Below are positions 1 through 7,355 of a stretch of 64,000 bases of DNA, one piece after another. The notes beneath the pieces are model-generated. The model had not been told where the DNA came from. It was given only the letters and a program-made list of their open reading frames with translations, and did no database searches. Within the stretch, counting starts at the first letter, position 1; every line of letters starts with the position of its first letter. The stretch is from Methyloversatilis sp. XJ19-49. Lineage in GTDB: Bacteria > Pseudomonadota > Gammaproteobacteria > Burkholderiales > Rhodocyclaceae. The position numbers were made by a program, and so were the translations under genes. The stretch spans positions 1 to 64,000 of the forward strand of contig NZ_JANINI010000004.1 in assembly GCF_024580145.1 (NCBI RefSeq). Reading direction: 5' to 3'.

Positions 1-57
1 TCTTGGTCAAGGAGTAGCTTTGGGCCCGTCAGCTCTTTCCCTCGTCGGTACACCTAA
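1..57 (+). CDS. 3' end of an upstream integron cassette gene (partial)
   Basis: Frame 1 is open from the window edge and stops with TAA at 55-57, inside the R'' box of the first attC, exactly as in several intact cassettes here (stops at 3747, 4202, 5925, 7227). Frame 2 is also open, so the frame is inferred from that habit only. Only 18 residues are visible and no function can be given. Confidence 0.3.
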   Translation, partial: SWSRSSFGPVSSFPRRYT

Positions 58-129
58 CCCTTCGCTGCACCGGAAGTGCTACAGCGGGCTTCGCCCGCTT
101 CCGCACTCCGGTGAGCTCAAACGTTGGGC
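52..129 (+). repeat. attC site of the cassette upstream of the window
   Basis: R'' ACCTAAC and R' GTTGGGC bracket 78 bp with a strong internal hairpin (GCGGGC-ttc-GCCCGC). It is the same sub-type as the site at 4199. Recombination would cut between G123 and T124. Confidence 0.85.
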
Positions 130-144
130 GTCAAGGGGAACCGC

Positions 145-384
145 ATGAGGAGGCACTTCCTCGCACCGATCAAGAACCCTACTTGGAGGGACTATTTCCT
201 CCGGGTTGGTAGCGCACTCGGAGTCGTTGTCATCGCCATACTTGGCGCACGAACTTTCTTCCCGGGCTACGAGGGCGTCGCTGTTCTGCTTGTTGCAGGG
301 TTAGGCATTTCCGTCGCCGTGATCCAGGGCGCTCGTCATCCCGTTGACAAGCACGGGGCAAAGCTCCACGAGGGGAGAAAGTGA
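145..384 (+). CDS. Small two-helix membrane protein (cassette 1)
   Basis: The ATG at 145 gives 79 residues; a TTG at 124 inside R' would lengthen it by seven, but the ATG is preferred. Two hydrophobic segments (about residues 20-40 and 45-66) are flanked by basic residues, so it is probably an inner-membrane hairpin with a charged tail. It is the only gene of its cassette and its stop lies 2 bp before the next R'' box. The family is not recognised. Its cassette begins GTTGGGCGTC and ends GACGCCCAAC, confirming the boundaries. Confidence 0.65.
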   Translation: MRRHFLAPIKNPTWRDYFLRVGSALGVVVIAILGARTFFPGYEGVAVLLVAGLGISVAVIQGARHPVDKHGAKLHEGRK

Positions 385-385
385 C

Positions 386-443
386 GCCCAACCCATCATT
401 CCACCGGACCGCCTCCGGCGGCCGGTGAATTCAAACGTTAGGC
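386..443 (+). repeat. attC site of cassette 1 (short type)
   Basis: R'' GCCCAAC and R' GTTAGGC, 58 bp. The central CCGCC-tccg-GGCGG stem is short, and the arms (CCACCGG / CCGGTGAATTC) are shared with the sites at 2465 and 4777, so these are one attC sub-type. Confidence 0.9.
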
Positions 444-496
444 CTCACAAACATCGCCCGACACATATCATCGCGACCGAACTCTTGGGAGCACGC

Positions 497-1636
497 ATGA
501 CCTACGCTATTGCACTCTGCCTGGAAACTGGAGTCGTCTTAATGTCGGACTCTAGGATGAACGCCGGCCTTGACGCGGTCTCCAGTTTTTCAAAGATGAG
601 GACCTGGGCACATCAAACCTCAACAGGTTCAACTCTCGTCGCATTGATGCACGCAGGGAATCTCGCGGCGGCCCAGAGAGTTCTTGATATCTTCGGACAG
701 AGATTCATGGCTGCCGCAAAACTGGGAACAAAGGCCATCGAGTCTGACTCACCCGCCGCCTCTCTATCTGACGTTGCCACCGAACTTGGAGGAGTCATCC
801 GAGAGGTGGCTGCCGAGTATCGCGCAATGGTTGATCCTGAAATTGCGTTTAATGTGTCCTTCTTGCTGGCAGGCAAAATTGGCGGAGAACGCCATCGCGT
901 CTTCCTAGTCTATTCACAAGGAAACTTCATTGAAGCAACGGAAGAGACACCGTATCTGCAAGTGGGTGAGACAAAATATGGGAAATCAATAGTCGATCAA
1001 GTCGTCACTCGAGCATCAAGCCTCTCTGACGGCGTTCAGGCGTGCCTGCTCTCCGCGGCGACTGCTGTTCGCTATAACCTTGCTGTAGCGCCCCCGTTTG
1101 ATTTGGCAATCCTGAATGCCAAACGACCTATCTGGATAAAGAGAACAATCAAGGAGGATGATCAACGATATTTAGAGCTTGTTCGGGATTGGAACGAGGG
1201 CAGTCGAATGCTATTCGCCAAGTTACCGCCTGCGGTAAACATTGAGTCGCCGGACGTCATTGATGTGTTTCTATCCTATAGCAGCAAGGATCGAGCCCTC
1301 GCAAAGGCTCTAGCGGAAAGACTAACAACCCTTGGCTTTGTAGTATGGTGGGACACAGAGCTACTGGCTGGGGAAACGTTTCGATCCGAGATACTTGCCC
1401 GACTTGAAGCGGCGAAGTCCGTTGTCGTGATTTGGTCGCACCACTCAATAGGCTCGGCGTTCGTTGTTGATGAAGCTGAGCGAGCACGTAGACAAGACAA
1501 ACTCATACCTCTACGCGCAAGCGATTTGTCCAGCGATGATTTGCCGCTAGGATTTGGTCAGCTCCAAACCATACCAATCACTGATGAAGATACCCTTGTC
1601 CGCTCGCTCGCCGCACTCGGAATTAGTAGTGGTTGA
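497..1636 (+). CDS. Anbu-type proteasome-like Ntn-hydrolase fused to a TIR domain (cassette 2)
   Basis: The product has 379 residues. The ATG at 497 is chosen because GGGAG lies 5 nt upstream and because removal of Met exposes Thr as residue 1, which puts Asp17 (in SDSR) and Lys32 (in SFSKM) at the catalytic spacing of proteasome beta subunits and Anbu. Residues 1 to about 235 resemble Anbu/COG3484 peptidases, which are normally about 240 residues and stand alone. Residues 253-376 are a TIR domain: DVFLSYSSKDR, then VVWWD, then a VVVIWS strand, with Glu326 in the place of the NADase catalytic glutamate. By family, the Ntn half would be a self-processing peptidase or ring-forming sensor and the TIR half an NAD-consuming effector; combining them into an abortive-infection protein is inference. 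It is the only gene of its cassette. Anbu's usual transglutaminase/ATP-grasp partners are absent. Confidence 0.85.
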   Translation: MTYAIALCLETGVVLMSDSRMNAGLDAVSSFSKMRTWAHQTSTGSTLVALMHAGNLAAAQRVLDIFGQRFMAAAKLGTKAIESDSPAASLSDVATELGGVIREVAAEYRAMVDPEIAFNVSFLLAGKIGGERHRVFLVYSQGNFIEATEETPYLQVGETKYGKSIVDQVVTRASSLSDGVQACLLSAATAVRYNLAVAPPFDLAILNAKRPIWIKRTIKEDDQRYLELVRDWNEGSRMLFAKLPPAVNIESPDVIDVFLSYSSKDRALAKALAERLTTLGFVVWWDTELLAGETFRSEILARLEAAKSVVVIWSHHSIGSAFVVDEAERARRQDKLIPLRASDLSSDDLPLGFGQLQTIPITDEDTLVRSLAALGISSG

Positions 1637-1657
1637 GTCGCAGCGCTAACCCGTGAG

Positions 1658-1786
1658 GCCTAACCCCTCGTTCAACCGGACCCGCTACGGCAAGCGCCGT
1701 AAGCCTGGTCCGCGGCACATGGCGCATCATCGCGTACCAGGCTTACGGCGCTTGCCTCCGCGGGCCGGTTAACTCGAACGTTGGGC
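1658..1786 (+). repeat. attC site of cassette 2 (129-bp type)
   Basis: R'' GCCTAAC and R' GTTGGGC. Long near-perfect arms (AAGCGCCGTAAGCCTGG / CCAGGCTTACGGCGCTT) surround a variable loop. The total is exactly 129 bp, the same as the sites at 3141, 3744 and 7224. Confidence 0.9.
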
Positions 1787-1834
1787 ATCTCGGCGGCGGT
1801 AGCCAGCTATGCGCTTTAGGAGTACAGTCCGCAC

Positions 1835-2146
1835 ATGCTCACAGTCGTCGAAACGATGCTCTTCCAGAAGCAGTGGCCGCTGTACTGGACAGAGGAAGAA
1901 CGCGGTGCATTCGCTGCGTACATCGCGGGACACCCAAACGCCGGAGACGTCGTGCCCGAGTCCGGTGGCATCCGCAAAGTGCGGTGGGGGCGAGCAGGTT
2001 CGGGCAAGTCTGGCGGTGTGCGGGTCATCTACTTCACGCGCACCGTGGAAGGTGAGGTCGTCTTACTCACGCTTTACGCGAAGTCCAAGACAGACAACCT
2101 CACTGGTCCAAAGCTCAAGGAGATTCGCCGTGCCCTCGAAGATTAA
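1835..2146 (+). CDS. RelE/HigB-family toxin (cassette 3)
   Basis: 103 residues. The central part (IRKVRWGRAGSGKSGGVRVIYF, read as two blocks around GKSGG) followed by a VVLLTLYAKS strand is the signature of RelE-superfamily ribosome-dependent mRNA interferases of the HigB type; Lys and Arg residues of that stretch would form the active site. The ATG at 1835 has AGGAG 12 nt upstream; an in-frame ATG at 1856 is possible. The gene overlaps the antitoxin gene by 17 nt, a toxin-first order typical of higBA. Such pairs stabilise integron arrays against cassette loss. Confidence 0.85.
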   Translation: MLTVVETMLFQKQWPLYWTEEERGAFAAYIAGHPNAGDVVPESGGIRKVRWGRAGSGKSGGVRVIYFTRTVEGEVVLLTLYAKSKTDNLTGPKLKEIRRALED

Positions 2147-2444
2147 GCCGCTGGCCCCCGCCGAGTTGGAGGCCTATGAAGCGCAGCGCGATTTGGCTGC
2201 GGAGTTGTTGCAGTCGGTGCGCGAAATGAAGGCTGGGCAAGTCCGTGTCGTGTCGTCGCCAGTCATTGAGGCGCGCAAGAAAACGGGGTTGTCTCAGTCG
2301 CAGTTCGCTGCGCTCATGGGCGTGTCGGTTCGCACTTTGCAAGGGTGGGAACAGGGCCGCAAACAGCCCAGTGGAGCGGCTCGGACGTTGCTCTCTATCG
2401 CAAGTACAAATCCGAAGGCGTTACTCGCTGTCGCCGGGAAATAA
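2130..2444 (+). CDS. HigA-type XRE antitoxin (cassette 3)
   Basis: 104 residues from a GTG at 2130 inside the toxin's last codons, so the two are translationally coupled. Residues about 50-100 are a helix-turn-helix (ARKKTGLSQSQFAALMGVS, then the recognition helix RTLQGWEQGRK) as in HigA/XRE antitoxins; the N-terminal helical part would wrap the toxin. It is expected to neutralise the toxin and repress the operon. A larger open frame starting at 1809 is a shadow of the toxin gene. Confidence 0.85.
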   Translation: MPSKIKPLAPAELEAYEAQRDLAAELLQSVREMKAGQVRVVSSPVIEARKKTGLSQSQFAALMGVSVRTLQGWEQGRKQPSGAARTLLSIASTNPKALLAVAGK

Positions 2445-2464
2445 GCCAGGCCCGGCAAGCAGAG

Positions 2465-2533
2465 GCCCAACCCATCATTCCACCGGATCTGTCGCGGCAA
2501 GCCGCGCCAGGCCGGTGAATTCAGACGTTAGGC
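2465..2533 (+). repeat. attC site of cassette 3 (short type)
   Basis: R'' GCCCAAC, R' GTTAGGC, 69 bp, with the same arms as the site at 386 and a different central hairpin (GCGGC-aa-GCCGC). Confidence 0.9.
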
Positions 2534-2548
2534 CTCACAAACGCACCC

Positions 2549-3139
2549 ATGCGCTCAAACCTCCCATTCGAAGCCGCGCCGCGCGCCCGCGCCAAGTTGG
2601 ACTCCGGTACGCTGTACGCGATCGATGGCGGCGACTCCTTCATCTACTTTGGCCAGGTTGCGGCTAATCGGCAGTTGGGGTTCTTTCGCTATCGCAGCCA
2701 CGAAGCAAGCGCAAACGAGGCGCTTGCAGCGCCCCTGATGTCCAGGTTCGGCGTACTTCTGCCGAGCATCGGCATTGCGCTCCGCGAAGGAAAGTGGCTA
2801 CACCTCGGGCACCATGAACTTCGCCCGGAACTGAGCGAAGTACCTGTCGTAGTTCAATGGCCAGTTGGCACTCTGGATGTGACCCTTTGGAAAGGGAGCA
2901 CCGTCATCGGCTCTACCAAAGTGCATGATCCAGCCATTCAGGATCTGGAAGTGATTGCGGCTTACGACGCTGTCCACCATGTTCCGAACCGACTGCAGGC
3001 AGACTTCACTCAGAGCGACAGCGCATGGTCTGCCGGAGGAACCATTCGGCGTGAGAGGCTCAAGAAGCAGGATCTGGCCACGCGCTTTCCGGAACAACCG
3101 TGGCACAAGTTGCCGTCAGGCTGGGTTGCCGTCCGGTGA
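2549..3139 (+). CDS. Unrecognised cytosolic protein (cassette 4)
   Basis: 196 residues from the ATG 15 nt after R'. There is no signal peptide or membrane segment. The N-terminal SGTLYAIDGGDSFIYFGQV beta-hairpin recalls Imm26-type immunity folds, where a small beta barrel opens this way, but this is a weak impression. The rest has alternating strands and no catalytic motif I can name. It is the single gene of a cassette whose ends match over 12 bp (GTTAGGCCTCAC / GTGAGGCCTAAC). Confidence 0.6.
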   Translation: MRSNLPFEAAPRARAKLDSGTLYAIDGGDSFIYFGQVAANRQLGFFRYRSHEASANEALAAPLMSRFGVLLPSIGIALREGKWLHLGHHELRPELSEVPVVVQWPVGTLDVTLWKGSTVIGSTKVHDPAIQDLEVIAAYDAVHHVPNRLQADFTQSDSAWSAGGTIRRERLKKQDLATRFPEQPWHKLPSGWVAVR

Positions 3140-3140
3140 G

Positions 3141-3269
3141 GCCTAACCCCTCGCTCAAGCTGACCCGCTACGGCAGGCTTTGTAAGCCCGGCCTGAGGTA
3201 CTCTGTACATTCTCTCAGTTCGGGCTTACAAAGCCTGCCTACGCGGGCAGCTTAGCTCGAACGTTAGGC
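3141..3269 (+). repeat. attC site of cassette 4 (129-bp type)
   Basis: R'' GCCTAAC, R' GTTAGGC. Arms GGCAGGCTTTGTAAGCCCG and its complement surround a loop with GTACTCTGTAC. Confidence 0.9.
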
Positions 3270-3275
3270 GTCGCA

Positions 3276-3749
3276 ATGCGCACTGTCCATGCCTTCCAAC
3301 TCTTCGCTGACTACTTCCAGTTCGTCGTGCAAGACGAAGAGTCGGACGATGACTTTGCCACCATCTGGACCGAAGACGCCTTGTCCGCTCTAACAGCCTT
3401 CGGTCGAAGCGCTGTCTGTCCTGGAACGCTCCGCAACGTCGAAGTGCCCGTCGAAGTCGTAGTCAGCGACCACGAACCTCTTGTTGCTTTAGAAGACGTT
3501 GAGCATGCGGTTGAAGGAAGCATCGAGATCCCATCTGGGAAAGTGGTCGTCATGGGATGCACTCAATACTTCCCGGACGCTCCGCGATTCAATGTCACGC
3601 CTGGAACGTATCGCGCCCTCGCAGTCATGTCGGGCATCAAGAGTATCCAGAACGAATGGGACCCAGCCGATGACAAGTACACTGTTTACCTATGGCCGGG
3701 CTCGTCACGTCAACCAAAACTACTCAAGCACTGGAACAGCGACGCCTAA
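3276..3749 (+). CDS. Unrecognised acidic protein (cassette 5)
   Basis: 157 residues, acidic (DEESDDD near residue 20), beta-rich, with no signal peptide. Its blocks FQLFADYFQFVVQDE, then IPSGKVVVMGC, then YTVYLWPG look like a two-sheet small domain seen in other environmental cassette proteins, but I cannot name a family. The TAA stop is formed by the R'' box itself. Cassette ends match over 12 bp (GTTAGGCGTCGC / GCGACGCCTAAC). Confidence 0.6.
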   Translation: MRTVHAFQLFADYFQFVVQDEESDDDFATIWTEDALSALTAFGRSAVCPGTLRNVEVPVEVVVSDHEPLVALEDVEHAVEGSIEIPSGKVVVMGCTQYFPDAPRFNVTPGTYRALAVMSGIKSIQNEWDPADDKYTVYLWPGSSRQPKLLKHWNSDA

Positions 3750-3872
3750 CCCCTCGCTCAAGCTGACACGCTACGGCATGCGTCGCAAGCCCGGTGTTTG
3801 CCAGTTCGACCATCGTCACACACCGGGCTTGCAACGCACGCCTACGCGTGCAGCTTTGCTCGAACGTTAGGC
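3744..3872 (+). repeat. attC site of cassette 5 (129-bp type)
   Basis: R'' GCCTAAC overlaps the stop codon of the cassette gene; R' GTTAGGC. Long arms TGCGTCGCAAGCCCGGTGT / ACACCGGGCTTGCAACGCA. Confidence 0.9.
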
Positions 3873-3880
3873 ATAAGTTC

Positions 3881-4204
3881 ATGGCACCAGGCTTTGCTCT
3901 CGTTCTTCTCTCTGTGGCATTGGCGGCTGTCGCTCCGCTCATTCTGCTTGTCTCGGTTGCATTTTGCTTTTCGCGCGCCCGTCGGTCTCAAGCACTTCGC
4001 TGGCTACTTTCCGGCTTTATTGGCGGTGGTGTGGCTGTGGCTGTTTTCTCCCTTCTCGCAGCGTTGATCGGCACAAGCCAACCCCAAGCGCAGCCGGAGG
4101 CTTCATTTGTTCTTTTCGGTGCAGGGTTCTCCGCCTTCGCAATCTTGCGCGGTGCCTTGCCGTTTATTTTCGGGCGTTGGCAGCGAAAGGTTACCCATGC
4201 CTAA
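3881..4204 (+). CDS. Small three-helix membrane protein (cassette 6)
   Basis: 107 residues from the ATG 9 nt after R'. Hydrophobic segments at about 4-30, 43-65 and 76-96 with an intervening SRARRSQALR basic loop predict a small inner-membrane protein. The stop TAA lies inside the R'' box. No family recognised. Another open frame overlapping it (from 3964) lacks a plausible start and is not used. Confidence 0.6.
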   Translation: MAPGFALVLLSVALAAVAPLILLVSVAFCFSRARRSQALRWLLSGFIGGGVAVAVFSLLAALIGTSQPQAQPEASFVLFGAGFSAFAILRGALPFIFGRWQRKVTHA

Positions 4205-4277
4205 CACTGCGCTCCAGCCGACCGGCTACAGCGGGCTTCGCCCGCTGTAGCCGGTCGGCTGAGCTTGAACGTTGGGC
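4199..4277 (+). repeat. attC site of cassette 6
   Basis: R'' GCCTAAC, R' GTTGGGC, 79 bp. A long perfect stem CCGGCTACAGCGGGC-ttc-GCCCGCTGTAGCCGG makes this the most stable hairpin of the array. Confidence 0.9.
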
Positions 4278-4280
4278 GTC

Positions 4281-4775
4281 ATGAAATTCAGTATCCAGGT
4301 CACATGCGGCGGGGAGGTTGTCTTTGCCGGGCATTCGCAAAAGGATCGCCCTGTCTATTACGGCGCACCGCCAGAAACCGGGTTGTGGCGTGTGAGCATT
4401 CCAAAGTTTGAAGATTTTGTAGCCGGCAAACTGTTGGCAATGTCATTTGGGGACTCTATCGACGAGTTCCGCTTTGGGTTCGAGATCGGTGAGTTGGAGG
4501 AATGGGGGACGTGGTTCACTTCAATGAGTAACTACATGAGCTACCGGCCAAAGCACAAGACATTCATCTCCGTTGGGCAGTTGGAGTGGAAGGCAGTCAA
4601 GCACCTATCCACGTCTGAGCAGTTGAAAATGCTTGGCGATGCGCTCGTTTCATCGATCGAACGAATAGCCACGGCTAAGCGCAAGCCCAAGGACTTTGAC
4701 CACACGGCTCTGGCTCAAACCGTTCGTGGCATCCTGCGCTCGTGCGAGCCATCTCTCGTCGAGGCTGAAGCATGA
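4281..4775 (+). CDS. Unrecognised cytosolic protein (cassette 7)
   Basis: 164 residues from the ATG 3 nt after R' (start embedded in GTTGGGCGTCATG). The product is soluble: strands at the N-terminus (MKFSIQVTCGGEVVFAGHS), then an acidic, aromatic-rich middle (EFRFGFEIGELEEWGTWF) and helices at the C-terminus. No motif is recognised. The cassette ends match over 13 bp (GTTGGGCGTCATG / CATGACGCCCAAC), so start and stop codons are both part of the terminal match. Confidence 0.6.
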   Translation: MKFSIQVTCGGEVVFAGHSQKDRPVYYGAPPETGLWRVSIPKFEDFVAGKLLAMSFGDSIDEFRFGFEIGELEEWGTWFTSMSNYMSYRPKHKTFISVGQLEWKAVKHLSTSEQLKMLGDALVSSIERIATAKRKPKDFDHTALAQTVRGILRSCEPSLVEAEA

Positions 4776-4776
4776 C

Positions 4777-4842
4777 GCCCAACCCATCATTCCACCGGAC
4801 CTCGCGCCTGCGGCGCGCGTCCTGTGAATTCAAACGTTAGGC
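4777..4842 (+). repeat. attC site of cassette 7 (short type)
   Basis: R'' GCCCAAC, R' GTTAGGC, 66 bp; arms CCACCGGAC / GTCCTGTGAATTC as in the sites at 386 and 2465. Confidence 0.9.
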
Positions 4843-4863
4843 GTCACCGAATCCCCACTCTTT

Positions 4864-5361
4864 ATGCGCAAGCTCCTCATCACTATCTTCTTGGCCACCA
4901 CCGCCGCTATATCGGTCGCGGAACCTCTTCCGCTCGCGTTCGCTTCTATTTCTTTTCCAGTCGGCTGGAAGGTAGAGGTAGAGAAAGGCACGTATACCTC
5001 GTCTCCACCATCGGAAGGGACAGGCCGAGTGATCACAGCGCAGGTGTGTACACGGTCGAAAGAGGACTGCGGAAATACGTGCAATCCATCGGAGCTGCGC
5101 TCGAACTTCTTCTACTTCTTCGATGCGAAGTCGAACGCTGAATACTCACAGCCGACACGGACCGACGAATTCGAAGAACTGAGTGCTATTGGCGCCGTTG
5201 GAACACCTCCGATCTGGATAGCGGCAACGGTCATATGCGGGTCGCTCGGGCTGGTATACATCGGAGCAATGTCTCCATCGAAGGACGAGGCCATGACCCT
5301 GCTCTCAAGCGCAACTGAGTCAGTTCGCCTGGCTCCGAATGGAAGCAAGCCTGCCAAGTGA
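4864..5361 (+). CDS. Secreted protein with Sec signal peptide (cassette 8)
   Basis: 165 residues. Residues 1-19 are a signal peptide (MRKLLITIFLATTAAISVA, cleavage near 19/20). The mature part carries four cysteines in CTRSKEDCGNTC and AATVICG that could form two disulfides in the periplasm. A central glycine/valine stretch (IGAVGTPPIWIAATVICGSL) may be a buried strand pair. The family is not recognised; the overall plan resembles small exported stress or inhibitor proteins. Confidence 0.6.
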   Translation: MRKLLITIFLATTAAISVAEPLPLAFASISFPVGWKVEVEKGTYTSSPPSEGTGRVITAQVCTRSKEDCGNTCNPSELRSNFFYFFDAKSNAEYSQPTRTDEFEELSAIGAVGTPPIWIAATVICGSLGLVYIGAMSPSKDEAMTLLSSATESVRLAPNGSKPAK

Positions 5362-5362
5362 C

Positions 5363-5434
5363 GCCTAACACTTCCATCGAGAGGGACGTCCAAGGGCTAT
5401 CGTCCTCGGCCGCCCCTCATGTTGAACGTTAGGC
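5363..5434 (+). repeat. attC site of cassette 8
   Basis: R'' GCCTAAC, R' GTTAGGC, 72 bp. Nearly the same sequence as the next site at 5922 (TCCATCGAGAGGGACGTCC arm), so the two neighbours share an attC sub-type. Confidence 0.9.
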
Positions 5435-5552
5435 CTCGCTAGTGCCCTTCGGCAACTGCAGCGCCTCATCATTGCCTTTCTGGAACCCAGGTGAGTCACT
5501 GCGTGCAGAATTGGTGCGGGCACATCGCCCGTGAGAACCACAGGAGACATGA

Positions 5553-5927
5553 ATGTTTGCGCCTGACACTTGCTGCACCTTGGTACCGTACTTTGAGGTC
5601 CAAGACGGGCAACTCGACGCTTTCAAAACTCTGGCGCTGAAGCTCGTCGCCAAGACGCGCGCGGAGCCGGGTTGCATGCACTACGCCTTCTCTTTCAGCG
5701 GCAACGTCGCCCACTGCCGCGAGGGATACGTGGATGCTGCCGCAGTGCTCGCACATCGTGAGAACGTTGCTGAATTGCTTGGCCAAGCGCTGAAGATCGC
5801 AAAGATCGTCAGTTTCGAGGTCCATGCGCCAGAAGCGGAGATCGATAAGCTTCGCGGCCCGATGGCATCGCGGAGTCCACAGTTCTTCGCGCTCGAAGAA
5901 GGCATTCGCCGCAGCAGAGAGGCCTAA
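5553..5927 (+). CDS. ABM-domain (antibiotic biosynthesis monooxygenase-like) protein (cassette 9)
   Basis: 124 residues. VPYFEVQDGQLDAFKTLALKLVAKTRAEPGCMHYAFSFSGN is the beta-alpha-beta start of the dimeric ferredoxin-like ABM fold, followed by the usual E/D-x-AAVLAHRENV helix. Members oxidise quinone or polyketide substrates or degrade haem without cofactor, or have no known activity. AGGAG 10 nt upstream supports the ATG at 5553. A leader of 118 bp follows R', longer than in neighbouring cassettes, in which I see nothing coding. The stop overlaps R''. Confidence 0.75.
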   Translation: MFAPDTCCTLVPYFEVQDGQLDAFKTLALKLVAKTRAEPGCMHYAFSFSGNVAHCREGYVDAAAVLAHRENVAELLGQALKIAKIVSFEVHAPEAEIDKLRGPMASRSPQFFALEEGIRRSREA

Positions 5928-5993
5928 CCCTCCCATCGAGAGGGACGTCCGTGGGCTATCGCCCTTGGCCGCCCCTCATCTCCAACGTTAGGC
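5922..5993 (+). repeat. attC site of cassette 9
   Basis: R'' GCCTAAC overlaps the stop codon; R' GTTAGGC; 72 bp, same sub-type as 5363. Confidence 0.9.
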
Positions 5994-6002
5994 AACATCA
6001 GC

Positions 6003-6593
6003 ATGCCAATGAAGCACGACCTGTCCCACATGTACGCACTCAAGTCCGCAATCGAGGACTTGCTCGGAGAAGCTGCTTGGCGCGACTTGAAGGAATGCAC
6101 ATCCCTCACAACGTGGCGTCGCTACGTATTGAAGATCATTGACGCCATCGAACTGAGCGTCAAAACCAATATTCAAATCTGCGACGAAGACTGGATGAAC
6201 CAAGTAGCTAGCAACTTGGCACATGGGCGAGACCTCGCACGAATTGCAAAAGATACGGATGGCCTAGTGGCCGCACTTACGGCGACCTTGCTAAGGCAGG
6301 TCTTCTTGCAACTAGGTCATGCACCGCACCGAAAGACATCGCGCAACGTGACCCTCAAAGCGGACAACTGGCGCCTCGACGGCTTCAGGACCGTTCAAAT
6401 TGTGCAAACGCCAGCCCAACGCGAAGTGCTTTTCATGTCCAAGCAACGTAGAGAGATCGGCTTCGATGCGCAGTTCGATTTGGAAGCGGAGTACAGGCGC
6501 AGCAGGTCCAAGCTACCCTATTCTGTTTGGTGTGCGCAGCGAGCAAGTGAACAGCAAGAGGCCAAGCAAAATGGGCCAGAAAATGTCGCCTAA
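6003..6593 (+). CDS. Unrecognised helical protein (cassette 10)
   Basis: 196 residues; ATG at 6003 with a second in-frame ATG at 6009. The product is soluble and mostly helical, with a basic middle (HAPHRKTSRNVTLKADNWRL) and a charged C-terminus (EAEYRRSRSKLPYSVW). There is no enzyme motif I can assign. It is the sole gene of its cassette and its stop TAA is in the R'' box. Confidence 0.6.
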   Translation: MPMKHDLSHMYALKSAIEDLLGEAAWRDLKECTSLTTWRRYVLKIIDAIELSVKTNIQICDEDWMNQVASNLAHGRDLARIAKDTDGLVAALTATLLRQVFLQLGHAPHRKTSRNVTLKADNWRLDGFRTVQIVQTPAQREVLFMSKQRREIGFDAQFDLEAEYRRSRSKLPYSVWCAQRASEQQEAKQNGPENVA

Positions 6594-6653
6594 CTGGGCG
6601 GTCAAGCGGGCGCCAACAAAGCCCATGGCTTCGCCGTTTGTCAAACGTTAGGC
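6588..6653 (+). repeat. attC site of cassette 10
   Basis: R'' GCCTAAC, R' GTTAGGC, 66 bp. The arms (CGGTCAAGCGG...CCGTTTGTC) differ from the other sub-types. Confidence 0.85.
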
Positions 6654-6659
6654 ATCAGA

Positions 6660-7229
6660 ATGGAAGCTGCATCGACCACAACTGTTGTTCGCGCTGGACT
6701 GGAGCGTGCTTGCGTGCAGTTCAGCGCGGGCATCTCTGAGCATCGCTTTGCTCGAACCAAAAAGATGTTCTGGACGCGTGTTAATCAACACACGATTGAC
6801 TTTGTGCACTTTCACCGCAGCGGAAGTTCTTACGGTGCACCTAGCAGCGCATCGGTTGCTATCCGAGTTCACTTCGGAATACGCGTGCTGAATGACACCT
6901 TTCCTGCACAGGCCTTGAACGGTCCCTGTAGCGACTCTCCGACCACAAGTGCTGGCCGCTATCACCTGAGGTTCAATGCTTCTACCGGAAGCACCTCTGA
7001 GAGGTGCATCGAAGACTTGCATCGCCTCTTCATGGAAATTGGGCTGCCATGGTTCGAAAGGTTCTCCGACCCGACCGCGCTGCTTGAGTTGGCGGACTCT
7101 CCGTTGCAGCCCTATGCGAAGAAGCTACTTCAAGACGCTGTCCGAGAAAATCCCGTTGCAGAGCATGTGGCAGCATCGCTGAAGCTCTTTGGGGTCAAAA
7201 CCCACGCAGCACATCGCGCTGATGCCTAA
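6660..7229 (+). CDS. DUF4304-like protein (cassette 11)
   Basis: 189 residues. The N-terminal part (FARTKKMFWTRVNQHTIDFVHFHRS, then a strand VAIRVHFGIRVLND) has the layout of DUF4304 proteins: a basic helix, a strand containing paired aromatic and histidine residues, then a long strand. The middle (YHLRFNASTGSTSERCIEDLHRLFMEIGLPWFERFSD) also fits that family. The biochemical role is unknown. The stop is in R''. Confidence 0.6.
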   Translation: MEAASTTTVVRAGLERACVQFSAGISEHRFARTKKMFWTRVNQHTIDFVHFHRSGSSYGAPSSASVAIRVHFGIRVLNDTFPAQALNGPCSDSPTTSAGRYHLRFNASTGSTSERCIEDLHRLFMEIGLPWFERFSDPTALLELADSPLQPYAKKLLQDAVRENPVAEHVAASLKLFGVKTHAAHRADA

Positions 7230-7352
7230 CCCCTCGCTCAAGCTGACCTGCTGCGGCAGCCGTCCTTGGCCCGGTTGTCGGTACGAGGTACATTTTCGCC
7301 AACCGGGCCAAGGCCGCCTGCCTCCGCAGGCAGCTCAGCTCGAACGTTGGGC
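7224..7352 (+). repeat. attC site of cassette 11 (129-bp type)
   Basis: R'' GCCTAAC, R' GTTGGGC, 129 bp. Its central part (GTACGAGGTACATTTTCGCC, then AACCGGGCC) is recognisable again in the decayed site near 14.38 kb. Confidence 0.9.
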
Positions 7353-7355
7353 GTC

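Noticed and set aside
3499-3870. Second frame over cassette 5 running into its attC
   Set aside because: It reads through the attC stem; the frame at 3276 fits the cassette layout and stops at R''.
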